Source: Castanea sativa
Taxonomy: Eukaryota > Streptophyta > Magnoliopsida > Fagales > Fagaceae
DNA: 64,000 bases
Direction: 5' to 3'
Assembly (NCBI RefSeq): GCF_040712315.1
Contig: NC_134015.1
Coordinates: 15,757,095 to 15,821,094 of the forward strand
Shown here: piece after piece, positions 24,606 through 36,660 of the stretch
Layout: every line of letters begins with the position of its first letter
Numbering within the stretch: the stretch's first letter is position 1
Notes under the pieces: model-generated
The model's database searches: none
The model's input: the letters and a program-made list of their open reading frames with translations, nothing else
What the model was told of the DNA's origin: nothing
Position numbers and translations under genes: made by a program

Positions 24606-25456
24606 CTCCAATTTATTTGGCATCATGCCTAAAGCAGGGAATGGGTTTGCTAGAGATTTTATTGAGGAAGCAACCTGTTCAAAATAATCAAGTACTGCTT
24701 AAGGTAATTGATTTACCTTTCAATGTAGGGTTTTTTTTGGATTTTAGTGTCCTATAATTTGACAGAGATATTTGTGACTAATTCAAGTTGCATATAATTT
24801 TATGCAGATTATAGAGATATGCCATCTGTATGAACTTGATAGTGTTAGTTCAAACATTATGAAGGTATATATTATTTGGTGTAGCATGCTTGTACATATA
24901 CATGTGTGTGAGTGTGTTTTGGTGTTTGTTATTGAATTGAGAGGTTTATGGAAATGAAGTTGAAATTTTGAGCTCCTAAACTGTAATTACAGGTTTCGAT
25001 TATGATGAATAGTGCTTTAAAGGAGAAAACACTAGGAAGGATCTCTTAGTTATATACATAAATTTGATTGCTAAGCTGGTTTTATGTTACAAAATTGTAG
25101 CTTTGTGAATGAAGTTGCAAAGTTGGTTATAAAAGTAATACTTATTTGTGCTTTGCAATTCACTGATTTGTAAAAATCTTACATAAATAGGCTCACATTA
25201 GGAGTCAATTGGTGTAGTGGAGTCAACTGATTTTCCACCGAAATTATTTTACTATTTTTGGTGGGGACTACGAAATTTGAGGTATGCTTATATAGGATAT
25301 TTTTCTTTTATGTTGAACTAATTGGCTACAATAGGGTCACTTAGTGTGTGTATTGCATTGAATTTCTAGTTTTATTGCTTTTTTTTTTAAGTGTTGAAGG
25401 ATATTTTTAAACACTTTGGAACTTTGATTGTGGTATTAGCTTGGAACTTTGATGGA

Positions 25457-25800
25457 GGTTATAGACAACGTTATGTATTTGATAATATATTTCTATGTTA
25501 ATATTATGTTAGTTTGGAGACATTTGTGGTGTTGTTAATTAATTACATTTGTGGTTAGTTTGGAGACATTTGCGGTTAGTTTGGAGACATTTGTGGTATT
25601 GTGTTAGTAAAGCTAAAACTATTACAGGTTTTTTTGTAACAAACAATATATTTGATGTAAACAGTGGTTATAGACAATGTTATATATTTGAAAATATATT
25701 TCTATGCAAATATTACGTTAGTTTGGAGACATTTGTGGTGTTGTTAATTAATTATATTTGTGGTATTGTGTTAGTAGAGCTAAAACTACTATAGGTTCTT
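25457..25800. repeat. Direct repeats of about 209 bp near the CACTA right end
   Basis: GGTTATAGACAA starts at 25457 and 25666. Each copy is followed by a run with TTAGTTTGGAGACATTTG and TGTTGTTAATTAATTA. The first copy contains extra internal repeats of TTAGTTTGGAGACATTTG. Non-coding. Confidence 0.75.
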
Positions 25801-25916
25801 TGTAATAGGTTTGAACAATATATTTGATGCAAAACAGGTTCTTTGAAACAGGTTGTCCCTTATATTTGATGTAAACAACAGTAGTTTCAAAGCCCACTGG
25901 AAAAAAAAAAAAAAAA

Positions 25917-26069
25917 ACCTATAGCGGCGGTCAAAAAGCGCCGCAATAGGTCCACATTTTATCTATTAAACGTGGACCTATAGCGGCGCTTATAGCCCGC
26001 CGCTATAGGTCCACGTTTAATAGATAAAATGTGGACCTATAGCGGCGCTTTTTGACCGCCGCTAAAGGT
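25917..26069. repeat. 150-bp near-perfect palindrome in the CACTA right subterminal region
   Basis: The left arm (ACCTATAGCGGCGGTCAAAA onward) is mirrored by the right arm ending TTTTGACCGCCGCTAAAGGT. Arms are about 73 bp with a few-base centre near 25993. They contain GTCCACATTTTATCTATTAA and its inverse, plus GCGGCG motifs. The remaining right subterminal region up to 26363 repeats GCGGCGG and CCGCCGC motifs. Confidence 0.88.
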
Positions 26070-26363
26070 GAACACAATAGCGGCGGGTCGTACCCGCCGC
26101 TAAAAGTCAGTTGACACGAATTTGAACGTCGTATGGCGGCGGTTTTATGCCCGCCGCAATAGACCAAAACCGCCGCTAAAAGGTGTATCTACAGCGGCGG
26201 GTTTTTGTACCGCCGCAATAGAGATATTGCGTCGCGACAAGGCTGGCGGGTAGAACCGCCGCAATAGCTCCCGCCGCAATAGGTGAAATGTACCTATAGC
26301 GGCGGTTTTTGGGGCTTTAGCGGCGGTTTTGGCCCGCCGCAATAGGCCAGTTTTTTTGTAGTG

Positions 26364-27542
26364 GCTTATGGAAATAACTTTGCTAAGATTTTTTTTTTCT
26401 TATATATGATAATTCAAGAATATATAACTTTTTATATTATAATTTTTTTTTAAATCCATTTTTCTCTCTTGTAGAAATAACAAATTAAAAATATAGTATT
26501 TTATTCAAATTTTGCTAACATCTCATTTTCAATTGATAATATAATTCATTTTAAAAAAAAATTGATAATATAATTAATGTAACTTTTTGTAAAAAATATA
26601 AAAAAGAGTTTTTCTTGTACCAAATTTAGGTCAATTTTGAATTTCTCACTAAAATTTCAAATTTTGGATTCACACTCCTAAGTCCTTAACTTTATATTGT
26701 GTTTGGATTTAAACACTTCAGCTAATGACCATTAATGAGGTGACTATCAGGTGATGCACTAATAAAACTACTTCACCACCGCGCACTCTACGTGACCATC
26801 GTGCACCCTACGTGTTGTAGTCACTCCACAAATATAAAAACTTGTGAAGTGTGAAGGGCAAGAGTCGGAGTTCAAGTCTCTAGGAGGAAGTTTCACATAC
26901 ATTTACACTTAAATTAGGCTATAGTAGAATTCTATTTTGTATCAAAAAATAAATAAAACTACGTCATTTTGTACATGTCAACATGTTTTTTATCAATCCA
27001 TACAATTAATTTTTAAAGAATTTTGGGTAAAATATTATTTTGGTCTCTACACTTTATTAAAAGCTTGTTTATTATTTCAAAACTTTAATAAATTTATTTT
27101 TCGTCCTTAAACTATTGAAAAACATTTCTTTTGTCCCTAAATTATTGAAAATGTTTTACTTTCGGTTCTTAAACTTAAAAAAAAATAAGAACATAAAAGA
27201 AAGGCAAGAAAAGTGGAGAAAAAATATTTTTTGTGGGTATGAATAGGGAAAAAAATTAATAGCCCGGATGTTTTCTCCCCGAACCTACCAAAATGTTTTC
27301 TCTCCAAATTAGGAAGAAAACACAGGTTACTTTGCTCAGCCATTCCAATTCCTCTTTTACCCCCAGTTATAATGTTGAACATGCTTCTTAGTTGCTTCTA
27401 TATTTCTTGTTTTTTTTCCTTCTTTTTGTCCTTTTCTTTCTTACTTGGTCTGTTCATTCTTTTTTTTTTTTGTACTACCGTTTTTTCCTTGGTTTTTTTT
27501 GTCCTCCTTGGTTTTGTTTCTTCCCTTCTTATTATGTTGGTT

Positions 27543-27587
<45 letters not shown>

Positions 27588-28429
27588 GAAAAGGGGAAGG
27601 GGGTTGACATCTACTATTCCCCCCCCCCCCCTTTTTTTCTTATTTTTCATTCTTTTATTGAAAAAATATAATAAATATAATAACATAGACAATAAAATTT
27701 TATAAATTTAATTTTGATTAATAGATAAGAAACATTTTATTAAAAAGAAATTACTTCTTATATATAATGAAATAAAAGCATAAGAGTAAATTTATATAAA
27801 GGAGTTTTCCATTCTTCCAACCAACCAAAAATAAGGGAAAACTAATAAATATTTTCTATCCTCTCACTATTTATATCCTCTCACTTTTCTATCTCTCCAA
27901 CCAAATGAACCCTAAAACTTTTTTTAAATTAAATTTTAACCCAATACTTTTCCAAAATTATGCTTTAATCTGCAAAACATTTATAAAATTACAATTTTAC
28001 CAAAACGTTTCAATTTAGCCCCAAAATTGTATGGAGGCCCTCCAATTATTCAAAAATTACTAAAAGAACCATCAACGTTTGGAAAATCATGAAAAACACC
28101 CTCAACTTTTTTAAGTTCACTAAATGATCTCTAAAACATAAAGAAATCATCAAAATTGCCTTCTGCATCACATCCAACTCACAAAAAGCACATAATTGTC
28201 TTTGTTTGAAATAAATATATTGCAATTGTTGATTCATTTGTGTTGTGTGTTTTTCACATGTATGCTTGGATTCAGAGCAACAATTTTCACATGGTACTTC
28301 TAAAACAACTCATGTGAAACCTGTGGAGCTGTCACAGTACTCAAGTTGCTTAGACCCAATTATTTCATAGTCGTGGAGCATGAATGATCAAATTGGTTTT
28401 TCTGTCAATCCAAGTCAGTAGTGTTTAGT
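26364..28429. other. AT-rich intergenic stretch with simple repeats
   Basis: It contains a (CT)n tract at about 27547-27584, a C run near 27620-27631 and several lines resembling decayed 'gtccctaaa' transposon ends (27040-27170). A tRNA-like B-box string near 26860 is too weak to call. No gene supported. Confidence 0.5.
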
Positions 28430-30466
28430 GTGAAGCCCATTTCTACATCCATGCCCTTTTAGCTTAGATATAAGATTTGTGTGATGTATGTATGCACCAA
28501 GGTGAGTTGTGCATGGATGATGTAGAGTACTCTTTAATCGTAGATTTTCCTAACTTTGGGATATTAGCATGTGTTCATGACTATTATATGTAGACATAGG
28601 TCTATGTCCCACGTGTGGCAAATAAGCCTTCTTATGCAATTGTTGTTATCCATGTCAGCTAGTGACATTATGATGTTTTGCTGTGTGTACAATATACAGC
28701 ACGTAGGATGTCACGAGTGTGGACTAATGGAGTTGCCATCTAGATTAGATCTAGGAACGATACTGGGCCATTTGGGCCAATCACTTACACACATGAATCC
28801 ATGTACCAGATTATGGGTCCAGAGTTTAGGTGCGACTTCGGAAAGTGTTAGGCACCCAAGACTACTCAGCTTGTGGACCAACCTCTATTATGTGTTACTG
28901 GGCTATATTTAATTAAAGAGTTTATTAAGAGACCTCTAATCCTTATCCTAAACATACATCATGCACATTAAATAAAAATAACACATACAACATGTTAAAA
29001 ACATATCACAACAAAAAAAGGAAATAAATAAAACATAATCAAACAAAATAAATTAAACATGGCAAGTTGACAATTAAATAAAACACACAAGGAAATAATA
29101 TCAAATAGACTAAATATGGCAAAAATATTAAAACAAACGTGGAAAATAATTAAACATAAATAATTTACCTAAAACAGAGTCAAACCAAATAAAAAATTAT
29201 GTGAAAAATTATTATAACAAATAAAAATATGATTTTACCCTAATCTGGGTTCGAGGTGCGTGCCCATACTCAACTATGCGTACGCATGGTTGAACCACAC
29301 GCACACATACTTGATGATGCGCACGCATCCTTTAACACAGATTCGAAAAAATTACATTTGACAGACTTAATCATTCAAAGATATATACATAGAAATCAAA
29401 CAAACATGTTAGAACCCTAAATATTAAACTAACTTAAAGAATTATTTAAACTAACTTAAAGAAAATAAAGCAATAAACATGAAACAAAACAAACAATTAT
29501 ACTAAACTAACATTAACTTTATTAACATGTCAAAATTTACATGGAACTAAAATAATAGAACAAGAACAACTAAAACAAGTATAAAAACTATGTTAAGAAA
29601 CTCATGTGAATCTTATTAAACAAAGGAAGAGTTCATGGAAAGAATACTCACATTAGTTTAGATTATGAGTTTAGAGTTTGTTTAACCGACCCCTCAGTGC
29701 CTATAACACAAATATTAGATTGATAGGACAAGAATAATCAAAAGAACACAATAGTTTAGATAATCACAATTCAAGAACAAACTTTAATTGAAAAATGTTT
29801 TGAAAACAATTTAGAGAATAAACTTTCTGCCTTAGAAGTAACTAAAGTGAGTTTTAATTTTGTAAAAAACATTCTAAGGTGCTGCTCTAAGGTTTTGAAA
29901 AAAGAAATAATGGTTTTAGAGAAGATGAGGGCAAAAAATAACTCTCTCTAGCTATCCTTTTGATTGGAAACATAAGATGAGTATTCATAAGTTAAAATTA
30001 GGGTTTTGGGGGCTTTTTAATAATCTTTGAACATCCTCAAGAGCCTATGGGCCAGCCCACATCAAAGCATGATATTTTGATTTCTTAAAATGAAGTTTTA
30101 AAACTTAGAAAATCGGGCTGCCTAGTTGGCCCAACTTTAAATGGTCATAACTTATTCAATATAAGTCCAAATCAGGCAAAATTTTTGTTCAAACTGAAGC
30201 CAAGGATGTCTACTTTCCAATGAAATAAACTTAAAAAATAAAAAAATAAAAAAATAAAAAAACCTCTGTTGATTAAAAGTTATGGTCAAAACAATGAGCA
30301 AAAGTAATTTTTCAATATCGATTTCAAAGTGATTTGAGCACTTTTAAGTTGTGATTACTTTTAAACTATTGTGAACTCTTTAATTACCTTTAGTTGACAT
30401 ATGTCAAGCTCATCATTGGGGCCGGAGACCAAAATTTATTAACTAATACAAAATGTGGTGTCTACA
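28430..30466 (+). mobile_element. Possible LTR-type element, boundaries uncertain
   Basis: A GGAAAGTGTTAGGCACCC segment at about 28837 is followed by a long AT-rich non-coding body ending TGTGGTGTCTACA at 30466. This order resembles the element at 5338-7192, which carries GGAAAGGTATTAGACACCC and ends GTGTCAACAC. I infer a second solo-LTR-like sequence of the same general type. No 5-bp target duplication was found and the left end is a guess. A 12-bp palindrome ATGCGTACGCAT lies near 29277. Confidence 0.33.
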
Positions 30467-31536
30467 ACCAGTGCATTAACATGCACTGAGGACCAAAAAT
30501 ACTGATTGAAGCTATACACACATACGCGAAACGCTGCAAATATGCCACAACGCATCTAATGCTAAACTCTACTAGATTTACGCTGTTAAAAAAAAATGTG
30601 AAATGCTTTTGAATTTTCACCTCAAAAGTTTAGCTAGGATCATGTTAGGTGCATTGTGATGCACCAAGCATGGAACTCCAAATTTTTGTAATGCTACTGG
30701 ATTTTCATAATAGAAACGTGTTAGGAATTCCAGATAAAGAAAAACTAGATGCCACACACCTTTATCAAAACAATTTAAAAAACCAAAAAAAAAAAATAAT
30801 TCTTTAAAGTTAACGCCAAATTTTATTTTATAAACCAATGACCAAAAACTTGGAACAAGTCAAAATAAGGTGTTGTCAAATGATAGATGTCATAGGGTGT
30901 CAGACACCTTTCTCATGCCTAAACAAACTCCCGAATTCATGACTTTGATTATTTGAGGCATAATTTTTTACCCTTGTTTAGCTCACTTTTCTTCATTTTA
31001 GACTCTATAATAAAATTAAATAAACATAAGTGGCCAACCATACCTTAGAAATCCTAATAATTGGTGCCGACTTCAAAAGAGTAGGTAAATCACCCACAAT
31101 CAACACATGTGGTGCTTTAATAAGATCTACAACAACTCATGAACATTTTCAAAGGTGGGACAGTATGTAGACCTTTTCTCTTCGTACTTCACTATCACGA
31201 GTGGTTAATCGCCAACAGTAAGGTATCACCAGGTTTAGTTGGTCGAATTGGAGTAAACACATTTTTTATTGACCAACAAACCCTTACTCATATCTGTTTT
31301 TATCCACCAAATTAAGACAAATTAATGAGTTTAAATTCAATCCTGCCACATTTATTCAATGGAGAGGATCTTGTTCCCCATTGTTTATCCCAATGTTTTG
31401 AAATTTGTTATGTTCTAGCCGGTATGACACAAATTTTCCGTTTTAGCACGCAATTTGGCAAAGCCATACCCCTTATTCCATCTTAGTTTAATACTGGACT
31501 AATTTTGACTAAACATACCATTTTTTTTTCCTAAGA
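30467..31536. other. Intergenic, nothing recognised
   Basis: No gene, repeat or RNA could be supported in this stretch. The base composition is slightly less AT-rich than its neighbours. Confidence 0.45.
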
Positions 31537-31960
31537 AGCTATCCTGTAAGTAGTTTAGACTTCAGAGTATCTGTTTTGTGAACTTCAATTTGGGGTTTGC
31601 GTTGTTGGTTGGATTGAATGTGAATGTGTTTAGGGACTTTTTTTCGTCTGTCTATGATGTCATAAGTGAGGGTTGAAATTTTGTAATGGTTTAAATAAGT
31701 AAACTTGATCAGAATGTGTATTATTGTGATTGAAGACATAATTTTGTTATATTGTTGGCGTAGGCTCAAATTGATCCCCTCCCCATCTATAAAATTATTC
31801 AAAAGAATTTTTTTTTTAATTAAAAAAAATCACCTTTTGCTAACCCCAAACATTTGATTGCTCTCTCTCTCTCAAATGATTAAAAATGTTATATACTACT
31901 ATGCAACATTTCATGCTCAACTAACAAGTTCGGTGGTAAACATTTGGAGAAAAAATAGTA
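31537..31960 (+). repeat. Stray duplicate of chitinase-like copy 1 intron 1
   Basis: This stretch follows 1983-2440 closely: CTAAGAAGCTATCCTG, AGTAGTTTAGACTTCAGAGT, GAACTTCAATTTGGGGTTT, CTTGATCAGAATGTGTATTA, a short CT tract and AAAATGTTATATACTACTAT appear in the same order. No exon sequence accompanies it. Similarity stops near GGTAAACATTTGGAG, exactly where copy 1 has its MITE. It is therefore a fragment of the chitinase-like cluster about 29.5 kb away. Confidence 0.85.
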
Positions 31961-31991
31961 GTAGAATATGTTCTCTATGGTTGTGGGTAAG

Positions 31992-32038
31992 AGAAAACAA
32001 AAAGCACTTGAAATCTTCCAAGTGCTTTTTGTTTCTCC
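31992..32038. repeat. Short perfect hairpin
   Basis: AGAAAACAAAAAGCACTTG and its inverse CAAGTGCTTTTTGTTTCT flank a loop of about 8 bases. It directly follows the stray intron copy and may be a small MITE tip. It is not a terminator in any known gene context. Confidence 0.7.
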
Positions 32039-33729
32039 ATTTATAAATTTTCCAAATTGTTTTAGATTTGTCACATTTGCTTCTATTTGCTTTCGTAGAT
32101 GATATAGCGAGATATATGTGGTGAGGACAACATTTGGTTAGATGATTTTGTGTTTGTTTTTTTGGCTTATTTTGATGTTAAAGAGGTGGTAAATGCGTGA
32201 TTGGTGCTGTTTATTATTGTATTTCGAAGTGTTCTTTATATTTATGGATGTAGTATTTTCGCCCATCCACAATTATTGCCACTTGGACTTGAGGGCCACT
32301 TAGTTAACCTCTCTTATGTTGCTTGGAATTTGATTTTGCAGCAGCTAGAAGCTTTAATAGATTGTAGAGCTTTGATACCAAAAAAACTTGCATAACAAAG
32401 AGATATCATACCAAAAAAGGGTGGGGCATGTTGTATAACATGAGGCCAGTGGAAGTGATCAAGCTAAGAGCCATTGGAGCTTAGAAACAAAAAATTGCAG
32501 ATTTTGGATATAATCACAACTGAGACAGATGGATATCATTGCAAAAACATGACATTATTTTTCATAAAACAACACAAGATGCAGGAAACGAACAAATTAC
32601 CAATCAAAATCCATCTAATTCAGAATTATGCAAGCCAATGGTTATTACAATACCCAAATCTCATGTAACTCAATATTCAATTGTCAAAAAATAAAGGCAC
32701 CTATAGGAAACTCACCCAACTAACTACTGATAGAGAGGCAACAAAAATTTTAAATCAAGGCAACACTTTAAACCCAATAAACCATTTTAGTTTACACTTT
32801 ACACTTCGCAAACATCCATAGTTATCATTAAGTTGCAATTTCTCAAACCCATTATACACAAAATTATCAAATACTTGAATACATAGGGAAAAAGAAGGTA
32901 ATGCTCTTAGACCTCATTCAAGGCAAAGCTTAATGTAATATTTTCTCTTTCCTCCCTTCTATACCCCCTTCCCAAAGCCCCAAGAATACCACAAAACTAA
33001 TACAATAAACAGCACAAATGACACCACCATATACCCATCTACCAGAAGTAAGACCATAAGCCAATATAAAATACCAAGCAAACAAGCAATTTTACAAACA
33101 CCTTAAACGCAGTCTTTTTAGAGGCCACTAGGGTGGACTAAACTTATCAATTTGAACTTCAATTTACAATTTTACACAAATTCAGTAAACTATCAACATC
33201 AAATACATGAAATACTTAACTACAAGATGCTTAGACTCACAGATTCGTGATAAAAATAAAATTCAAAAACTTAACAGTTCAACCAGACCAAAAAATAAAA
33301 ATTTTGTAACAAAAACAAGAACCGAAAGGAAATATTTGAAACAAAAAAGAACTATAAACTGCAATTAAAATCTAACAAATTGATTCTCAGAACTAGAAGG
33401 TTTGGATTGCCCATCAAAGCATCTGTTTCCAAAGAAAAGGTGAAAGAATAAGAGAGAAAAACATACTCTTCGTCTATTGAGCGGGGCAGTATCGACTACT
33501 GAGGTCGCTGTCGCTGCCGGGTGGGAAGTTGGAGACGGTGGGCTTCGGAGTTGGGAGAATATGACGTATTCATATTCATCTAAACAAAACTTGTAACTTT
33601 TCAGATGCAAAAAATTTCAGTGACCCGCCCATTAACAGATGTTAGAGCAAGTCTGATGTGGTAGGTGACATAGCAGGGAAGCTCATATAATCAATTTTTG
33701 ATAACGGGTCAAGCTGACTTTGTAGGCAC
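32039..33729. other. Intergenic, nothing recognised
   Basis: AT-rich, with A-rich runs near 33000-33360. A minus-strand frame around 33365-33610 has a Pro/Ser/Ala stretch but no recognisable domain, and I do not call it a gene. Confidence 0.45.
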
Positions 33730-33900
33730 GAGAAATGCTAGGATTACACTATTTCACACCACTTTAACCACAACTCACCAAGTGGTGAGTTGTGAGCGGT
33801 AGAGGTATGATCCCACCATTACACATCTACTACTCACAACTTGCCACGTGGTAAGTTGTAGTCAAAATTGTGTGAAATGGTATGGTCCTAGCATTTTTCT
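33730..33900. mobile_element. Palindromic MITE, 171 bp
   Basis: The ends GAGAAATGCTAGGA and, inverted, AGAAAAATGCTAGGA begin long imperfect arms (TTTCACACCACTTT versus TTTCACACAATTTT, then CAACTCACCA versus CAACTTACCA). The flanks GTAGGCAC (33722-33729) and GTAGTCAC (33901-33908) match at 7 of 8 bases, which suggests an 8-bp target duplication of hAT type. Confidence 0.75.
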
Positions 33901-34298
33901 GTAGTCACAGGCTACCAATAATTTTTGATAATGTGTCTGTGTGATTTTCTGTTTGAGGTTGATCGATGGTAGGATGGCTGATTTTGGATTGTCACTTCAT
34001 AGTGGTGGGATGAGTTTGGCTATGTGGGCTTCTTTTTGGTTGGTGGGTTGCATCTTTATGGCTATGAATTTTCCAAGTTGCTATGATTTTTTTGAGTTTA
34101 TGGGTTTGAAATTGGGTTGCTATGATTTTTTTGAGTTTATGGGTTTGAAATTTTGTAGAATTGTTTGGGTTGCTAAGATTTTTTGGGTTTATGGGTTGCT
34201 GAAAATTGTTTGGAATTTTTTGGGTTGTTCATGTGTTGCTGTGTGGCGATTTTTCTTGCTCTTACATTTGTGAAAGTGCCTTGTGCTACGAATTGAGT

Positions 34299-34332
<34 letters not shown>

Positions 34333-34589
34333 ATATTGAAGGAAATTAAAAAACAAATTGTAGAAGAATGAAATGTTTATTGAATAAATTTGTGGAATAG
34401 ATAATATGATGTTAGTGTTTTTTAGAAGTGGTTGTGTAAAAAATTTTTTAAAAAAAGTAAATTTTTATGCTAAAATAGATAGAAATATATAGAAGAACTG
34501 ATGCGAATGCTCTAAGACCGTCGAATCACTTTTTTCAATGTTATTGATTTCATAATTTTTTTTAATGTTTAAAACTTTTATATTAATGA
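33901..34589. other. Spacer with local duplication and (GA)n tract
   Basis: TTGCTATGATTTTTTTGAGT followed by TTATGGGTTTGAAATT is tandemly repeated at 34078-34153 (period about 39-40 bp). A (GA)n microsatellite lies at about 34301-34331. The open frame across 33941-34273 is explained by this repeat and is not a credible gene. Confidence 0.6.
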
Positions 34590-35010
34590 TTGAGATAGAA
34601 TAAAGCTACACACACACATATGAGTTGAGTTCACGTAATACTTAGTGTAACTCTAATAACTTTTTATTGGTGTAACTCTAATCTATGTGCTTGCAAAATT
34701 TCAAAAATCTGAGATTAATAACTATTTCATTGATCAAATGTAAAAATTATAAGTTTTTGTTTTTAAGATTGTGCATAAAAGAGATGGGTTTCTAGATCAT
34801 ATAGAAAATTTAAGATTGTGCATAAAAAAGATGGGATGGGTTTCTAGATCATATAGAAAATAGTATTTGATTGACACAGAACTAGGTATGTGTGTTAAAA
34901 ATATAGAGAATATTTAATCTCGTGGATTTTGAAAAAATTAATCCGACAAAAAGTTATTATGTGATGTAACATTATTTACATTTACATAAGATGTAACTTA
35001 AAGCTAATCC
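34590..35010. repeat. Dispersed, diverged unit of the 340-bp repeat
   Basis: It shares, in order, GTGTAACTCTAAT, GCTTGCAAAATTTCAAAAAT, a TTAATAACTATTTCATTGAT segment, AAGTTTTTGTTTTTAAGATT, GCATAAAAGAGATG, a GTGTTAAAAATATAGAGAAT segment and ATGTAACATTATTTAC with the array unit at 16205-19560. Its flank contains no CACTA end. An internal 50-bp stretch (AAATTTAAGATTGTGCATAA) is duplicated. Confidence 0.7.

Positions 35011-35012
<2 letters not shown>

Positions 35013-35074
<62 letters not shown>
35013..35074. repeat. (TA)n(GA)n compound microsatellite
   Basis: About 18 TA units run directly into about 12 GA units. Confidence 0.93.
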
Positions 35075-35075
<1 letters not shown>

Positions 35076-35095
35076 TAATCTTAAAATGGTATTCG

Positions 35096-36271
35096 TAAGG
35101 CTGTCCACGGGTCGAGTTAGCCCGGGTTTGGGCCCAACCCGCACTCGACCCGATGGAGTCGGGTCACTGAAAAACTGGCCCGCAACCAACCAAAATAGTG
35201 GTTAAATCCGCCGGGTTGGATCATCGGTTGAAACGGGTCGGATTCATCGGATTGGCGGGTTGGATCAATTTTAGCCTTTTTATCGGATTCTTGAGACTTA
35301 AGAGAGAGTGAGCCGAGTATGGGTCTGATTTGGGTTTTGATTTGAACTTTGTGAAGTGTTAAGAGAGAGTAGCCGAGACTTGGGCATGGGGAAGTAGTCG
35401 AGACTTATGGGTCTGATGAGGGTTGAGCTTGAGACTTAAGAGAGAGTAGCCGAGACTTGGGCATGGGGAAGTGTAGCCGAGAGAGGCCCGAGACTCCACT
35501 TGAACTCTTGAAGTGTACTGTGTCTGTAACTCTATGTAGGCCGGTGTAGCCGAGATTGGACCATGGACCATGGAGATGGTAGAGTCTTGAAACCATAAGA
35601 CTAAGAGTAGAGGCATGGGGAAGTGAATTTTTTTTTTGATTTGAAGTGCTGTGCTTGTGTAGCTGTTTGGCCGCTCCAAATCTTCAGTGATCAGAGATTG
35701 AAGTTCAGCAGATTTTTTTTTTGAGGCCATGACTCATCAGGGATTCAAGGACCAAGGTAAAGGAGATTGTGTTTGTGTGGTGGAACCGTGGAAGTGTGGA
35801 ACTTCTCTCAGACTCTCAGCTCTCTATGCGTGGAAAGTTGAAACTTGAAATAATGTTTGGCATTTTCAAAAGTTCAAAACCGTGGGAGCAAGTGGTTTTA
35901 GGAGTTTTACCACTATTTGCACTTCAGCTTTTTGTCCCATCACCTGCCATGTAGGTCTTAACAAGTCACTGAAGCAGTCTTCTTTGAATAGTCCAATCAA
36001 CCCACTTTCCCAAGCTTCAGACTTCACGGGTCTATTGACTGACTGCATGTATATATATATATATATATTTTTTTTTTTTTCACTTAACTATCGGTCAGGT
36101 CGGATTATGCGGGTATTTAACCCCTTAACCCGCCACCCGAACCGATTTTTCGGGTTTTATTAGAGGGGGACCCAAATCCAAACCACCATGGACTTCGGGT
36201 TCACCCGTTGGGCCTCGGGTCGGTCGGATTCGGACGGGTTGATCGGGTCTTTTACCCGCTGGACAGCCCTA
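35096..36271. mobile_element. Non-autonomous hAT-type element, 1.18 kb
   Basis: The left end TAAGGCTGTCCACGGGT and the right end, inverted as TAGGGCTGTCCAGCGGGT, are short imperfect terminal repeats of a known plant hAT type. Flanks GGTATTCG (35088-35095) and GGTATTCC (36272-36279) match at 7 of 8 bases. Both subterminal regions are rich in GGGTC/GACCC motifs. The interior has several copies of AGTAGCCGAGACTTGGGCAT-like sequence (35370-35480). No transposase is encoded and no captured gene is recognised. Confidence 0.78.
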
Positions 36272-36660
36272 GGTATTCCGATACCGAAATATTTTTTTCT
36301 CGAAACCAATTTGGAATGTACTTTGAAATCGAATTCAAAACTTTGATTTATCCCAATATTTCCAATTTGTCATGATTTCACCTTTTTTAAGACCAAGTAA
36401 AAGAAATTATTACAAGAAAAAGAGAGTATCCTTCTTCATTTAGCCTATTTCCATTCATAACAAGAGGGATATTAAAGGTGGTGATGGAATCTAAAAGTTG
36501 CAATTGACAATACAAGCAACTAAGGAGTGAACCAGGACATTGGCTTCACAAAGAACATGCAAAGCAAGAAAGAAGAGCAGTTAAGATAGATCTAATATCT
36601 TCTACTTAATATATCCATATATAAAGAGTTCCTTTTCGAAGGCTGGACGATATATTTTTA

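Larger units (their letters stand above)
15807..26363. mobile_element. CACTA (En/Spm-like) element, 10.6 kb, non-autonomous
   Basis: The left end CACTACAAAAAAACTGGCCT and the right end are perfect inverted repeats over 33 bp, continuing through TATTGCGGCGGGCC. A 3-bp GCT lies directly outside each end (15804-15806 and 26364-26366), as CACTA transposases leave. Both subterminal regions (15807 to about 16196, 25917-26363) are packed with GCGGCGG-type motifs in both orientations, the expected transposase-binding regions. No TNPA or TNP2 transposase is recognisable inside. The cargo is a ten-unit tandem array (16205-19560), a COP9 signalosome subunit 1 fragment (20520-20885) and two local duplications. 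Alternatively, the two GCGGCGG-rich ends could be two separate short elements of one family, since each has an inner edge that faintly resembles a terminus. The matching GCT flanks favour one element. Confidence 0.72.

Noticed and set aside
25894..26363. Right CACTA end as an independent 470-bp element
   Set aside because: The inner edge CACTGGAAAA only resembles a terminus and its flank (GCC) does not match GCT. The long-element reading explains the flanks better, though it is not fully excluded.
26820..26955. B-box-like GAGTTCAAGTCTC with A-rich end, possible SINE
   Set aside because: No convincing A box and no target duplication.
27372..27705. Overlapping frames rich in Phe, Leu and Ser
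   Set aside because: They come from poly-T and (CT)n tracts, with no gene-like features.
31992..32038. Hairpin as a transcription terminator
   Set aside because: Bacterial-type terminators do not apply in plant nuclear DNA, and no gene ends there.
33941..34273. 110-residue frame
   Set aside because: The middle is a 39-40-bp tandem duplication, and there is no known domain.
35359..35730. 123-residue minus-strand frame
   Set aside because: It lies within a non-autonomous hAT element and over internal direct repeats; no resemblance to a known family.
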